DNA from: Chthonomonas sp. UBA1950
Lineage (GTDB): Bacteria; Armatimonadota; Fimbriimonadia; Fimbriimonadales; Fimbriimonadaceae
Assembly (NCBI GenBank): GCA_002336105.1
Contig: DDEQ01000042.1
Coordinates: 1-33,507, forward strand
DNA length: 33,507 nt
Reading direction: 5' to 3'
Position 1 is the first letter of the stretch. Each line of letters starts with the position of its first letter. Below, piece by piece: positions 15,356 to 23,565 of the stretch. The notes under the pieces are model-generated. The model made no database searches. It was not told the DNA's origin and saw only the letters and a list, made by a program, of their open reading frames with translations. The position numbers and the translations under genes were made by a program.

Positions 15356-17781
15356 AAACACTTAGGTTCCTTGCTTTGAGTTTAGTGACGGCTGTCGGTG
15401 CCTGCGCTTCTGCTGGCATACGATTTAGTGTTCACGACACTTCCGGTCGCCAAACTCCGACCTGGATCATTATTTCCAGCAACATGGGCCAGCGCCTGGC
15501 CATTGCTTCCAACGCTAGCGCGGTTGACATCGCCAACTTTCAGGCTTCGAAGTTTGATAGCACGGATCAGGTGATTGATCTCGTGGTCGGCGATTCAAAA
15601 GAGTTGCATGTTTTGCAGCAAAGTGATCGACCAGTCAAAGAGATCGTGATCCGGGTCACCGCTACACGAATTCCGGCAACAAAGGCTTCTCTGTCAACTG
15701 GAACTAACGTCAGAGACAGGACCGAACTTCAGAAGTTCGTCAACACTGCTAGCTCGGATAGCCGGAACCTAACAAAGGGACAATCGGGCGTTGCGGAAGA
15801 CTCTGCTGGGCAGCAACACGTTCGCGGCGAACATGCGGACATCAGCTACGTCGTCGATGGAGTTCCCATGCCAGACGCCCTTAGCGGACGCCAAGGCAAC
15901 ATCGTTGTCCCGTCAACGATCCAAAGCCTTGAGATCTTGACCGGAATGTATGCTCCCGAGTTTGGGGGACAGACGGCGGCAATCCTCAACATTTCGACCT
16001 TGCCAAAGCCAGCGAAGGGAAGTGGAGAGTTGAACCTGCAATACGGGTCTTATAACTCGATTACTGGGGACTTAACTGCTCTTGGTCTTCTCAATGAGAA
16101 GGCAAGTTACGTCTTTGCATTCAACTCAAGTCGAACAGATGTAGGGCTCGAACCACCCCAGCCTAATAATCCAGATGTTCACAACCAAGGCTCAAGCTCG
16201 AGCGCCTTTAGCAAGCTACGGTGGACGCCGAGCAATCGAGATACGCTTACGTTGACCGTAAGTTATAACCCTGATGATCTCCAGATCGCCAATCGGACCG
16301 GACTACCATCTTCATTTGCGCCAGTCGGTCAAGGTTACGGGCTGTTCGGAATGAGAAATGCGGACGGCACTCGACCTGACATCAATTCTGAAAATGCTGG
16401 AAAGATGGGGAGTGAAACCATCGTATTACCATCGCAACAGGAGGCGGGGCAAAAGATCTCGCAAAAAGAGATCGGCGAATACGCGGTTTTGTCTTTCGAT
16501 CGCAAGCTGAGCGCCAAATCCACTGCGAATCTAGCTCTGACGGTTCTCCATAGTGGTCAAGAGGTCACCAACTCAAACCCTACCGCTAATGTTTTGAGCC
16601 TCCCAGTCGATAGCAGTATTGAATTCAACCCGACAGCGACGAGGAATGTCCATCAACTCCAGCTATCTGGAAACTATGCCTTGGCTCTAGGAACGCATAA
16701 GTTCAAAGCTGGTTTCTTGCTTGACGCTCAGAGCGGCAACGAATCCTATCAAGTCATTCCAGCATCAAGACTCGCTCTCAATGCGTTGGCAGCTCTCGCG
16801 CCATCGCTCGCTCCTGCTGGATACGCGACGACCGATGTTGACGTGAATGGCAATCCTGTTTACGTGGCAACATCAAACGCTCCACCTATCCTGCAAGTGT
16901 CCCGAGTCGGTACCTACAAAGCAGGTTTTGCTCAGGACACTTGGCAAATATCGAGAAAGTTCGTAGCCAACTTCGGCTTTCGAATGGATTGGTATTCACA
17001 GAATCAAAACCTTGGTCAACCTTCGGTCAACGCTACAGAACTCTCACCGAGATTCAACTTCCAATACTCCATCGACAAGTTGACAGACCTTTCTTGGGCG
17101 TACAACCACCTTTTCAACACACCTCCGTTAGCTCAAGGGGCGGTGATCGGAGAGGCGATTCAACCAGAAATACTCGATCAGTACGACATTGGAGTTAGGC
17201 ACAAACTTGGCAAAGGGCAAACGGTCGGATTAGCTTATTACTACAAAGATATTCACAATCAGACCGACACGGGCCTGATGATTCCCGGAAGTCAAATCGG
17301 ACTATTCAGTTCGGTGAGTCTTCAAAGTGGGGGAGTTCATGGAGTTGAGTTTAGCTATGAAATCAGTGCTCCGAAAAGCGTTGGTTGGGATGGGTATTTG
17401 AACTACACTTACGGGGCCGCAAAGCCGAATGGAGTTGATAACACAGGTGAACGTGTTGACGACTACAACGACCACGACCAACGGCAAACAGTCGGTTTGG
17501 GTTTGGCTTATACGGCTAAGAGTGGTGCTTCCGGCGCGATCACAGTGGAGCACGGAAGCGGTTTGGCGAGTAGCGTCGTCACTTCATCGCGAACCCCTCG
17601 AACCGACGTTGGCTTGCATCTCTCGACGGGCGATAGGCTTTTCCACGGACATGGAGGGATTAGCGTTGACGTTCAAAACCTGTTTGATAGTCGAGACGTA
17701 ATCAACTTTCAGTCGGCATTTAGCGGCACTCGATTCCAGATTCCGCGACGAATATCGCTTCAAGCAAACTTCAAGTTCTAA
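15352..17781 (+). CDS. TonB-dependent outer-membrane receptor
   Basis: Outer-membrane beta-barrel importer of 809 residues, driven by the TonB system encoded just before it. Signal peptide at 1-22 (MKTLRFLALSLVTAVGACAS). Residues ~23-105 form an extra N-terminal domain resembling a beta-sandwich or signalling domain. The plug follows at ~110-225, with QQHVRGEHADISYVVDGVPM, ILTGMYAPEFGGQTAAILNI and the usual Gly-rich end. The barrel runs to the C-terminus, with alternating aromatic strands (LNLQYGSYNSITGDLTALGL, VGLAYYYKDIHN, GYLNYTYGAAKPNG) and ends in a terminal phenylalanine, the barrel-assembly signal. A TonB box is not certain; VKEIVIRVTATR near 100 is the closest. The substrate is not indicated: no siderophore, vitamin or sugar genes adjoin it. 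It overlaps tonB by ATGA. Confidence 0.93.
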   Translation: MKTLRFLALSLVTAVGACASAGIRFSVHDTSGRQTPTWIIISSNMGQRLAIASNASAVDIANFQASKFDSTDQVIDLVVGDSKELHVLQQSDRPVKEIVIRVTATRIPATKASLSTGTNVRDRTELQKFVNTASSDSRNLTKGQSGVAEDSAGQQHVRGEHADISYVVDGVPMPDALSGRQGNIVVPSTIQSLEILTGMYAPEFGGQTAAILNISTLPKPAKGSGELNLQYGSYNSITGDLTALGLLNEKASYVFAFNSSRTDVGLEPPQPNNPDVHNQGSSSSAFSKLRWTPSNRDTLTLTVSYNPDDLQIANRTGLPSSFAPVGQGYGLFGMRNADGTRPDINSENAGKMGSETIVLPSQQEAGQKISQKEIGEYAVLSFDRKLSAKSTANLALTVLHSGQEVTNSNPTANVLSLPVDSSIEFNPTATRNVHQLQLSGNYALALGTHKFKAGFLLDAQSGNESYQVIPASRLALNALAALAPSLAPAGYATTDVDVNGNPVYVATSNAPPILQVSRVGTYKAGFAQDTWQISRKFVANFGFRMDWYSQNQNLGQPSVNATELSPRFNFQYSIDKLTDLSWAYNHLFNTPPLAQGAVIGEAIQPEILDQYDIGVRHKLGKGQTVGLAYYYKDIHNQTDTGLMIPGSQIGLFSSVSLQSGGVHGVEFSYEISAPKSVGWDGYLNYTYGAAKPNGVDNTGERVDDYNDHDQRQTVGLGLAYTAKSGASGAITVEHGSGLASSVVTSSRTPRTDVGLHLSTGDRLFHGHGGISVDVQNLFDSRDVINFQSAFSGTRFQIPRRISLQANFKF

Positions 17782-17783
17782 AA

Positions 17784-17820
17784 AAAGCCACCTGTCCAAT
17801 TCTGGACAGGTGGCTTTCTT
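17784..17820. terminator. Bidirectional terminator between receptor and thioredoxin
   Basis: A perfect 15-bp stem (17784-17798 with 17803-17817) around ATTC lies between convergent genes. On the minus strand it ends in a run of seven T, making it a strong terminator for trxA; on the plus strand only CTT follows, so it is weaker for the receptor operon. Confidence 0.88.
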
Positions 17821-17835
17821 GCGCTAGATCAGAGC

Positions 17836-18159
17836 TTAGAGCGCTCTCTCAAGTAGAGAAGCAATCTGTGGCTTGGGGCCGGCTCCGCGCATTGAGTCCA
17901 CAATCTTGCCGCCTTTGAACACGAGAAGTTGAGGGATGCTTGTGATGCCGTAAGTGCTTGCCAATTCGCCTTCGTTGTCGACATCGACCTTGTAGACCTT
18001 CGCTCGACCTTCATACTCGGATGCGATAGCTTCGACACTTGGACCGATTGCCTTGCAAGGGCCACACCATTCTGCCCAGAAGTCCACCAGGACGGGGACA
18101 TCAGATTTCAAAACTTTCTCTTCAAATTCGGCGGTAGTTAATGTAAGGTTGCTAGCCAT
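17836..18159 (-). CDS. trxA: Thioredoxin
   Basis: Cytoplasmic disulfide reductase. The protein is 107 residues, standard for thioredoxin 1, with DFWAEWCGPCK (Cys32 and Cys35 in the usual positions), the cis-proline loop GITSIPQLLVFKGG and a C-terminal helix ending LLERAL. A longer frame from a TTG at 18207 is rejected because the ribosome-binding site AGGAG (18173-18177) would then fall inside the gene. The normal N-terminus MASNLTLTTAEF begins at the ATG at 18159, 13 bases from that SD. A GGTAAATT box lies just upstream. It is the only gene between its terminator and the DUF1080 gene. The reductase that recycles it is not in this window: the nearby NADP reductase lacks the needed cysteines. 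Confidence 0.96.
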   Translation of the reverse strand: MASNLTLTTAEFEEKVLKSDVPVLVDFWAEWCGPCKAIGPSVEAIASEYEGRAKVYKVDVDNEGELASTYGITSIPQLLVFKGGKIVDSMRGAGPKPQIASLLERAL

Positions 18160-18194
18160 TGTTTTCTTTGTGCTCCTACGATAATATACGAGGC

Positions 18195-18202
18195 AATTTA
18201 CC
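18195..18202 (-). promoter_or_regulatory. Candidate -10 box of trxA (GGTAAATT)
   Basis: GGTAAATT on the minus strand lies ~35 bases before the trxA ATG, giving a short leader that contains the AGGAG. It is one of five GGTAANNT boxes upstream of genes in this window. Competing AT-rich sequence (TATATTAT) lies closer to the gene, so the assignment is tentative. Confidence 0.35.
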
Positions 18203-18244
18203 TTCAAAAGGATTCATTCGAGGCTTTTGTTCCAAGAAAATCCG

Positions 18245-19099
18245 TTAGAAGGTCGCAGGAATCAGAGTGAGTTTTCTAAACGTCACTGGACCGTGATCGC
18301 CTTGAACAAAGAGCGGTCCCGCCGCACCTTCGTCGCTGTCAAGCGCCCCACCTGTGATGCCAGGAATCTCCATTTGATCGACAACCAATTCGCCGTTCAA
18401 AACGACAGTAGCAGTTCGTCCGAGCAAAGTGATTTCTGCCGTCTGCCATTCGTCCGGACCTTTTACCGCGTTTTTGACAGGCTTTAGGAACCCGTAAATC
18501 GCGCCACTTCCGCCTACATGCGAATCTACGCCAAGGTCGTCCAGAATCTGGAACTCATATCTTCCACGAAGGTAAATGCCGCTGTTGCTACCTTTCGGAT
18601 ATCTGTACTCCGCGATCAGCTTGAAATCGCTGAATTTGTCTTTGGTGATGAGGTCAGAGCCAACAGCACTGTTCTCAAGACCGTTTTCGGTGATAGACCA
18701 ATTGTTCACCCAGTTGGGGGATCGATCAAACCAGTTGGATAGGTCAGCGCCGACGAGTTCGATGGGTTCACCCCAAGTCGGTTCACCAGATCTAGTCATG
18801 GCTGGAGCACGTTTGCCAGACCAAGGGATGGTATTGCCTTCTTTATCTGTCGTGGTTCCGACGAGGATCTCACCCTCAAGGGTTCCGACAAACTCCATAT
18901 CTGTCTTTCGGCCCTCGTACTGCGGGGGAAGAACCCACTTGACTGTCGTCTCAGTGACTTCAACGGTTGAAACCGGTCTCGCACTTCCAACTTGACCTAC
19001 GAATGATCCTGAACCTTGTCCTAGTTCAACCCACGAAGGGAACTGCTTTCCAAGCTCCCCAACCACCAAATCCCATCTGCCATACAAGCTGCTTGACAT
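18245..19099 (-). CDS. DUF1080 (3-keto-disaccharide hydrolase-like) protein
   Basis: The C-terminal ~175 residues match the DUF1080 concanavalin-like beta-sandwich. Visible boxes are LSNWFDRSPNWVNNWSITEN, then SDFKLIAEYRYPKGSNSGIY and LRGRYEFQILDD (residues ~155-190), followed by EWQTAEITLLGRTATVVLNG and a closing FRKLTLIP strand. Some members hydrolyse 3-keto-glucosides; others bind sugars in larger proteins. Residues 1-115 form a separate beta-rich N-terminal region (LYGRWDLVVGELGKQFPSWV and EGEILVGTTTDKEGNTIPW) resembling lipocalin-like or DUF-type modules. No signal peptide is visible although most relatives are exported, so cytoplasmic location is likely. No SD is seen; a well-spaced promoter places the transcript start at the ATG. 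Confidence 0.8.
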   Translation of the reverse strand: MSSSLYGRWDLVVGELGKQFPSWVELGQGSGSFVGQVGSARPVSTVEVTETTVKWVLPPQYEGRKTDMEFVGTLEGEILVGTTTDKEGNTIPWSGKRAPAMTRSGEPTWGEPIELVGADLSNWFDRSPNWVNNWSITENGLENSAVGSDLITKDKFSDFKLIAEYRYPKGSNSGIYLRGRYEFQILDDLGVDSHVGGSGAIYGFLKPVKNAVKGPDEWQTAEITLLGRTATVVLNGELVVDQMEIPGITGGALDSDEGAAGPLFVQGDHGPVTFRKLTLIPATF

Positions 19100-19106
19100 A
19101 GCTGAA

Positions 19107-19135
19107 AGCGTATTCGATTTTGCGGTTTGTTTGAA
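19107..19135 (-). promoter_or_regulatory. Candidate leaderless promoter of the DUF1080 gene
   Basis: On the minus strand TTCAAA (19130-19135), a 17-base spacer and TACGCT (19107-19112) are followed by seven bases and then the ATG. Consensus agreement is moderate (-35 four of six, -10 of the TANNNT form). The geometry predicts initiation at or next to the start codon, which also explains the missing SD. Confidence 0.45.
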
Positions 19136-19303
19136 TCGGGTGAAGGGTTTTGTGTGGGGAATTGATTGTAAATCACATACATTCAGAACGACTTGAATGG
19201 GCGATTCGACTAAGCCAATTGACTTTAGCTAAGAAGCGCTCTGGAGGATTCCGGGTGGCACAGATGCAAGATCTCACTAGGGACAGCATTCGACGATTCA
19301 TCG

Positions 19304-19340
19304 ACAAAAAAAGTGGGGCAGATGCAAGCTCTGCCCCACT
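19304..19340 (-). terminator. Terminator of isocitrate dehydrogenase
   Basis: An 11-bp stem (19312-19322 with 19330-19340) around a 7-base loop, ending on the minus strand in a run of T and then GTC, lies ~20 bases past the gene's stop. The rest of the 263-bp gap to the DUF1080 gene holds only the latter's promoter region and no convincing ORF. Confidence 0.88.
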
Positions 19341-19362
19341 CTATACTATAAATGGGTTACGA

Positions 19363-20373
19363 CTAAGAAGCCGCTGCCACCACTGCATCCGCAAAATCCT
19401 TGGTGGTAGCCGTACCGCCGAGATCGCGTGTGACGTTTTTGCCTTCTTTCATTACGGCGAGAATTGCAGTATGAAGCTTTTCTGCGAGTTGATGCTCTCC
19501 GACATGGTGAAGCATCATGATCGCGCTGAACATGAGTGCTGCAGGATTAGCAATTCCTTTGCCAGCAATGTCAGGAGCGGAACCATGAACGGCTTCGAAC
19601 ACGGCGCACTTCTCACCAATGTTCGCACCAGGAGCCAAACCTAACCCACCAACTAGACCTGCGCATAGGTCGCTCACGATGTCACCGTACAGGTTCTCGG
19701 TTACGAGGACGTCAAATCGCTCGGGGCGCGTCACAAGCTGCATACAGCAGTTGTCGACGATGATGTCTTCTGCCTCAATGTCTGGATAGTCCTTAGCGGC
19801 TTTGTAAAACTCTTCAAGGAACATGCCGTCGGTCAACTTCATGATGTTGGCTTTGTGAACTGCAGTGAGCTTCTTTCGGCCTTGCTCCTTGACCATCTCG
19901 AAGGCATACTTGCAAAGGCGTGCACAACCCGGACGAGTAATCACCTTGATTGCCTGGGCGACATCAGGATGCGCTTGATATTCGATTCCTGCATAAAGGT
20001 CTTCGGTGTTCTCGCGAACAATGATGATATCGATGTTGGCGTTGCTAAAATAGCCTTTAACGCCTGGCATCGTTACTGCTGGACGGACGTTTGCAAACAG
20101 TTCAAGTGCTTTTCTGAGCGTTACGTTTGCGCTAACATGCCCCTTGCCTATGGGCGTGGTTGTTGGGCCTTTCAAAGCGGTGCCGATCTCTCCAATCGCT
20201 TTGACGGTTTCTTCGGGCATCGCCGGTTTGCCCTTTTCTAGGCTTTCAGCGCCAGCTTCTAATCGAATCCACTCGGCGTTGAAACCCGTTCTCTCCAGTA
20301 CGCTGATGGTTGCTTCCATGATTTCAGGGCCAATACCATCGCCAGGGACAATTGCGATTTTGCGTGCGCTCAT
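19363..20373 (-). CDS. Isocitrate dehydrogenase, NAD-type (isocitrate/isopropylmalate dehydrogenase family)
   Basis: Oxidatively decarboxylates isocitrate to 2-oxoglutarate in the TCA cycle. The family N-terminus is KIAIVPGDGIGPEIMEA. The substrate loop SANVTLRKALELFANVRP has the Ser-x-Asn and Arg pattern of isocitrate enzymes, not the isopropylmalate one. VRENTEDLYAGIEY follows, then the metal-site region LYGDIVSDLCAGLVGGLG. The cofactor loop reads HGSAPDIAGKGIANPAA: Asp-Ile in place of the Lys-Tyr of NADP enzymes predicts NAD use. At 336 residues it is the short bacterial/archaeal form. The ATG at 20373 is chosen over a TTG eight codons upstream because it gives the standard N-terminus; no SD is visible. 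A homoisocitrate or tartrate-type relative cannot be fully excluded. Confidence 0.88.
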   Translation of the reverse strand: MSARKIAIVPGDGIGPEIMEATISVLERTGFNAEWIRLEAGAESLEKGKPAMPEETVKAIGEIGTALKGPTTTPIGKGHVSANVTLRKALELFANVRPAVTMPGVKGYFSNANIDIIIVRENTEDLYAGIEYQAHPDVAQAIKVITRPGCARLCKYAFEMVKEQGRKKLTAVHKANIMKLTDGMFLEEFYKAAKDYPDIEAEDIIVDNCCMQLVTRPERFDVLVTENLYGDIVSDLCAGLVGGLGLAPGANIGEKCAVFEAVHGSAPDIAGKGIANPAALMFSAIMMLHHVGEHQLAEKLHTAILAVMKEGKNVTRDLGGTATTKDFADAVVAAAS

Positions 20374-20512
20374 ACAATCAGAGTTTGGCACGTCCAAAGT
20401 CCTTCTGAAGGGAACTAGTCAAGGATTCAGTGGATCAATTTTGCTAGTTGACTAAAAACTGCCGTAACGGAGGGCCTATTCCGTCGTAGCATCTTCAAGA
20501 GGCGCAAGGGAA

Positions 20513-21706
20513 ATGAAAAAGTTCATTTGTTTATCATTAGCAACTGTACTCTTACTCGCGAGTGCAGTAGCTCAAGAAGGGACAGGTCGCCGCCGAGGCG
20601 GCGGTGGAGGCGGTAGCGGGTCTGGTACTGGATCCGGTAGTGGATCAGGAAGTGGCGGCGGCAGCAACAACGGCGGCGGATCGCACACGAACAACCCTGG
20701 CAGAGGAAGCGATCCTGATCGAAGAAGCGGCGGCGGTTCTTCGAATGGCGGCGGGATAGTCATTTCCAGCGGAGGGTCTTCTAGTTCCGGCTCGTCGAGT
20801 GGAAGTGGCGGTGGTGGCAGAACCATCATTATCGACGGCAGAGATACTGCTGGTCGCGGACGCGGCGCAGATGTCAGTAGCCCTCGATCAGACCGATCTA
20901 GTTCATCTCATTACGGGACTGTGTCGAACAGTACAAGCCGGTCAAATCCGATCAACGTAGGCTCAATGCCGAATATCGGCCCCGGTGGTAGCCTATCGCG
21001 TCGAGTCAACGTATCTGAGAACATCCGCGTCAACAATTATCGAAACGACCCGCGACCATACGGCACGATCTATGGTGGCTATCGAGTTGGTTACTATCAC
21101 TATGACCGACGCTGGGTTGATGACCGTTGGTGCTTCTCACACTACGTTTTTGACCCGTACTACAACTCGGCTTGCGTCGTCTCACCGTGGTATTGGTATG
21201 CGTCCCTACCGCCTTACATCAATAGTTCGAACATTGTCGTCGTCTCGTCGTTTCCTACGGCGTGGGTCGGGTCGACCTATTACTGGGCTTCGCGACCAAG
21301 TTCGTATCAATACGATTCTTACGATCGATACGACTATCGACGCGACCGAGATCTGGATTATGCCCTCGATGACCTAGTGGCGGCTTTTGAACAGCGAGAT
21401 TCGGATGCGGTTGATCGTCTAGCTCCAAGGAGAGGTCGAGTCAACATCTACATGGATTCGCGATACAACTACTCGCTGGAGAGTGCCGACTTTTACAACA
21501 TGTACAAAGACAGCGTCGATTCCACGCGAACTCGCAGGTATGAAATCCTGTCGATTCGGTGGAACGGTAGAAACGCCGCTCGAGTACGAGCGCGGCACAT
21601 CTACGAAGATCCGTGGGGACGTGAAAGCTCTGTCGTTCACACCTACTATCTAGAAAAAGATCGTCGAGACTATGTGATTCGAGAGTTCGGAACAAGCAAC
21701 TTCTAA
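20513..21706 (+). CDS. Secreted Gly/Ser-rich and Tyr/Trp-rich protein of unknown function
   Basis: I do not recognise a family. Signal peptide at 1-20 (MKKFICLSLATVLLLASAVA). Residues ~22-105 are low complexity, almost only Gly, Ser, Asn and Arg, with GSGSGTGSGSGSGSGGGS as the core. Residues ~105-170 stay polar. Residues ~175-275 are strikingly aromatic (YGGYRVGYYHYDRRWVDDRW, SPWYWYASLPPY and YYWASRPSSYQYDSYDRYDY). The last ~100 residues look like a small alpha/beta domain, with an acidic helix DYALDDLVAAFEQRDSDAVD and ending in strands around YEILSIRWNGRNAARV and VIREFGTSNF, reminiscent of NTF2-like folds. GGGA precedes the ATG. It is monocistronic, with its own terminator. A surface, matrix or adhesive role is possible but only a guess. 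Confidence 0.75.
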   Translation: MKKFICLSLATVLLLASAVAQEGTGRRRGGGGGGSGSGTGSGSGSGSGGGSNNGGGSHTNNPGRGSDPDRRSGGGSSNGGGIVISSGGSSSSGSSSGSGGGGRTIIIDGRDTAGRGRGADVSSPRSDRSSSSHYGTVSNSTSRSNPINVGSMPNIGPGGSLSRRVNVSENIRVNNYRNDPRPYGTIYGGYRVGYYHYDRRWVDDRWCFSHYVFDPYYNSACVVSPWYWYASLPPYINSSNIVVVSSFPTAWVGSTYYWASRPSSYQYDSYDRYDYRRDRDLDYALDDLVAAFEQRDSDAVDRLAPRRGRVNIYMDSRYNYSLESADFYNMYKDSVDSTRTRRYEILSIRWNGRNAARVRARHIYEDPWGRESSVVHTYYLEKDRRDYVIREFGTSNF

Positions 21707-21731
21707 TCACAGAAATTGCGAACTCAATCAG

Positions 21732-21764
21732 AAAGAACTGGCGCTAATTTCGCCAGTTCTTTTT
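21732..21764 (+). terminator. Terminator overlapping the 3' end of flhB
   Basis: A 12-bp stem (21732-21743 with 21751-21762) runs into a T tract on the plus strand, ending the Gly/Ser-rich gene. The TAG stop of flhB (minus) lies in the 7-base loop, so the right arm is flhB's last codons. On the minus strand the tail is TTTCTGATTG, so it may also end the flagellar operon. Confidence 0.85.
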
Positions 21765-22814
21765 GATATTAAGAACCTTGTAGACGTAGGCAAGAACTTC
21801 TGCTACACCTTGGAATAGTTCCTTTGGAATAGGGTCGCCCACTTCGCATTGTTTATAAAGCGCACGAGCCAGCGGCGGATTAGGGACGATTGGAATGCTG
21901 TGTTCCTTGGCGATCTCACGAATACGAGCCGCTAAGAAGTCGGCGCCCTTGCCAACCACGATCGGCGCCATCGATTTGCCTGGATCATATTTAACTGCGA
22001 CGGCATAGTGGGTTGGGTTTGTAATCACAACGTCAGCCGATTTCACCGATTCAGATAGCTTCTGCTTAAGCTTTCGGCGTTGCCTCATCCGAGCTCCCTT
22101 CATTTCAGGTGAGCCTTCAGACTCTTTGAACTCTCGCTTGACCTCTTCTTTGGTCATGCGCATCTGCTTTTCAGTTTGTTGTCTTTGAAAGAAGTAGTCC
22201 AAGCCGGCAAGGGCCGCCCATGCCATCACCATTCGCCATCCAAGAGTTTTTAGCGTTCCTCCGACAATCGAAATGGCTTCGTATAAGCCGACCGAGGGGA
22301 GCCCAGCATACTGCTCTCTCGATGACATGACCGCTGAGTAAGCCAAATAGCCAAACACGATGGACTTGATCAGCGCTTTTAGACCTTCAAAGCCAAGCTG
22401 GGCTGAAAACAGTCGCTTAAAGCCAGAAAGGGGATTCAGCTTGGAGAAGTTCGGAATCATTGCTTCAGGGCTAGCCTTGATTCCAACTTGAGCAAAGTTC
22501 ACGGCGAGTCCCACGGTCATACAGACACCCATGATCATCGCCAAACCAGGAATCATCGGAGTTCCAACCCGTCGAGTGAAATTGGTGATCTCGGACATCG
22601 TGGCTGTTTTGGGAGTGTGCATCAAGGCGTCGCGGACGCCAGCCAGCATCCCGGTGCTCAAGGAAGCCAAGGCAGTCGGTAGCGCAAGCAGCAATGCAAG
22701 CATGACCAGTGAGTTAGTCAGGTCACTTGATCTAGCAACCGTTCCACGTTTACGAGCCTCTTGTCTCCTGCGGCTCGTGGCGGCTTCGGTTTTTTCCTGT
22801 GCGGAATCAGCCAC
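21744..22814 (-). CDS. flhB: Flagellar export gate switch protein FlhB
   Basis: Inner-membrane component of the flagellar type III export apparatus that switches substrate class from rod/hook to filament. The 356 residues comprise a basic N-terminus (EKTEAATSRRRQEARKRGTV, diagnostic), four hydrophobic helices within ~33-210, the cytoplasmic linker with TKEEVKREFKESEGSPEMKG, and the self-cleavage motif NPTH at 266-269 (ITNPTHYAVAVKYD). The C-terminal domain has VPNPPLARALYKQCEVGDPI. The start is GTG, supported by GAGGGG eight bases upstream inside fliR; the genes overlap by 8 bases. It is the last gene of the operon; flhA, often next, is not here. Confidence 0.96.
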   Translation of the reverse strand: MADSAQEKTEAATSRRRQEARKRGTVARSSDLTNSLVMLALLLALPTALASLSTGMLAGVRDALMHTPKTATMSEITNFTRRVGTPMIPGLAMIMGVCMTVGLAVNFAQVGIKASPEAMIPNFSKLNPLSGFKRLFSAQLGFEGLKALIKSIVFGYLAYSAVMSSREQYAGLPSVGLYEAISIVGGTLKTLGWRMVMAWAALAGLDYFFQRQQTEKQMRMTKEEVKREFKESEGSPEMKGARMRQRRKLKQKLSESVKSADVVITNPTHYAVAVKYDPGKSMAPIVVGKGADFLAARIREIAKEHSIPIVPNPPLARALYKQCEVGDPIPKELFQGVAEVLAYVYKVLNIKKNWRN

Positions 22815-23565
22815 TGGAATGGCCCCTCACAATTGGAGTAATTGCCCGAACGTAATTGTTGACTGCAGTTGTGGTTCCGGCAACAACGGCGGGCAAAGTG
22901 ATCGAGATCGCGAGTATGCCAAGAGCTAGTTTGGCGGGTACGCCAACTTGCACTGCTTGCATTTGAGGAACCGCGCGGTTGAGTAAGCCCAAGGCTGAGT
23001 CAACCAATATGCCAGTTGCGAATACGGGTGCGGCAATGTGAATTGAGATCACGAAAACTTCGGTGATCAGCCAAATGTAGTTCTTTTCGATCACCCCAAA
23101 ATCGTTCAGAGGCATCGCATCATAACTTCGAACCATTGCCGCTATCAGCATGTGGTGGCCATTTGCGCTCAGGAAAACTACGACGCTTAACAGAAACTTG
23201 AACTGCGACATGATCGTGCTACTGATGCCATTCGCGGGGTTCATGATTTGACTCATGCTCAGGCCGATCTGCATATCCATATAAGAGCCGGCAATTGTTG
23301 CCCCTTGAAGTGCAAGCGACATGAAACTTCCAAGCAAAAGACCAGCTACTGCCTCGTGAGCCGCAGCCGCAAACAGATCGTACAAAGTTGCCGGAACCGT
23401 TACAGAGTGCTTGACGAGGAACGAGAGAGCAGCGGATACCGAAAGAGTTGTTAACACCCGAATGCCAACGGGAATGTTCTGCGCACCAAAAACGGGTGAA
23501 CTCAGGAACATAGCTGAGCAACGGACGAAGACGAGAAGAAACGCGAAGAATGCGGTTGCCGTCAT
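22807..23565 (-). CDS. fliR: Flagellar export protein FliR
   Basis: Membrane core subunit of the flagellar type III export gate (with FliP and FliQ). The 252 residues are highly hydrophobic with about six membrane segments. Family features include RCSAMFLSSPVFGAQNIPVG near the N-terminus, AHEAVAGLLLGSFMSLALQG, then YMDMQIGLSMSQIMNPANGI, and APVFATGILVDSALGLLNRA. Overlaps fliQ by 4 bases (ATGA), consistent with coupled synthesis of a stoichiometric complex. Confidence 0.95.
   Translation of the reverse strand: MTATAFFAFLLVFVRCSAMFLSSPVFGAQNIPVGIRVLTTLSVSAALSFLVKHSVTVPATLYDLFAAAAHEAVAGLLLGSFMSLALQGATIAGSYMDMQIGLSMSQIMNPANGISSTIMSQFKFLLSVVVFLSANGHHMLIAAMVRSYDAMPLNDFGVIEKNYIWLITEVFVISIHIAAPVFATGILVDSALGLLNRAVPQMQAVQVGVPAKLALGILAISITLPAVVAGTTTAVNNYVRAITPIVRGHSSG

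Noticed and set aside
18160..18207. 16-residue N-terminal extension of thioredoxin from TTG
   Set aside because: It would place the AGGAG site inside the gene and add residues absent from thioredoxins.
19150..19644. Plus-strand ORF running from the DUF1080/isocitrate dehydrogenase gap into the dehydrogenase
   Set aside because: TTG start, passes through a terminator hairpin and lies mostly antisense to a clear gene.
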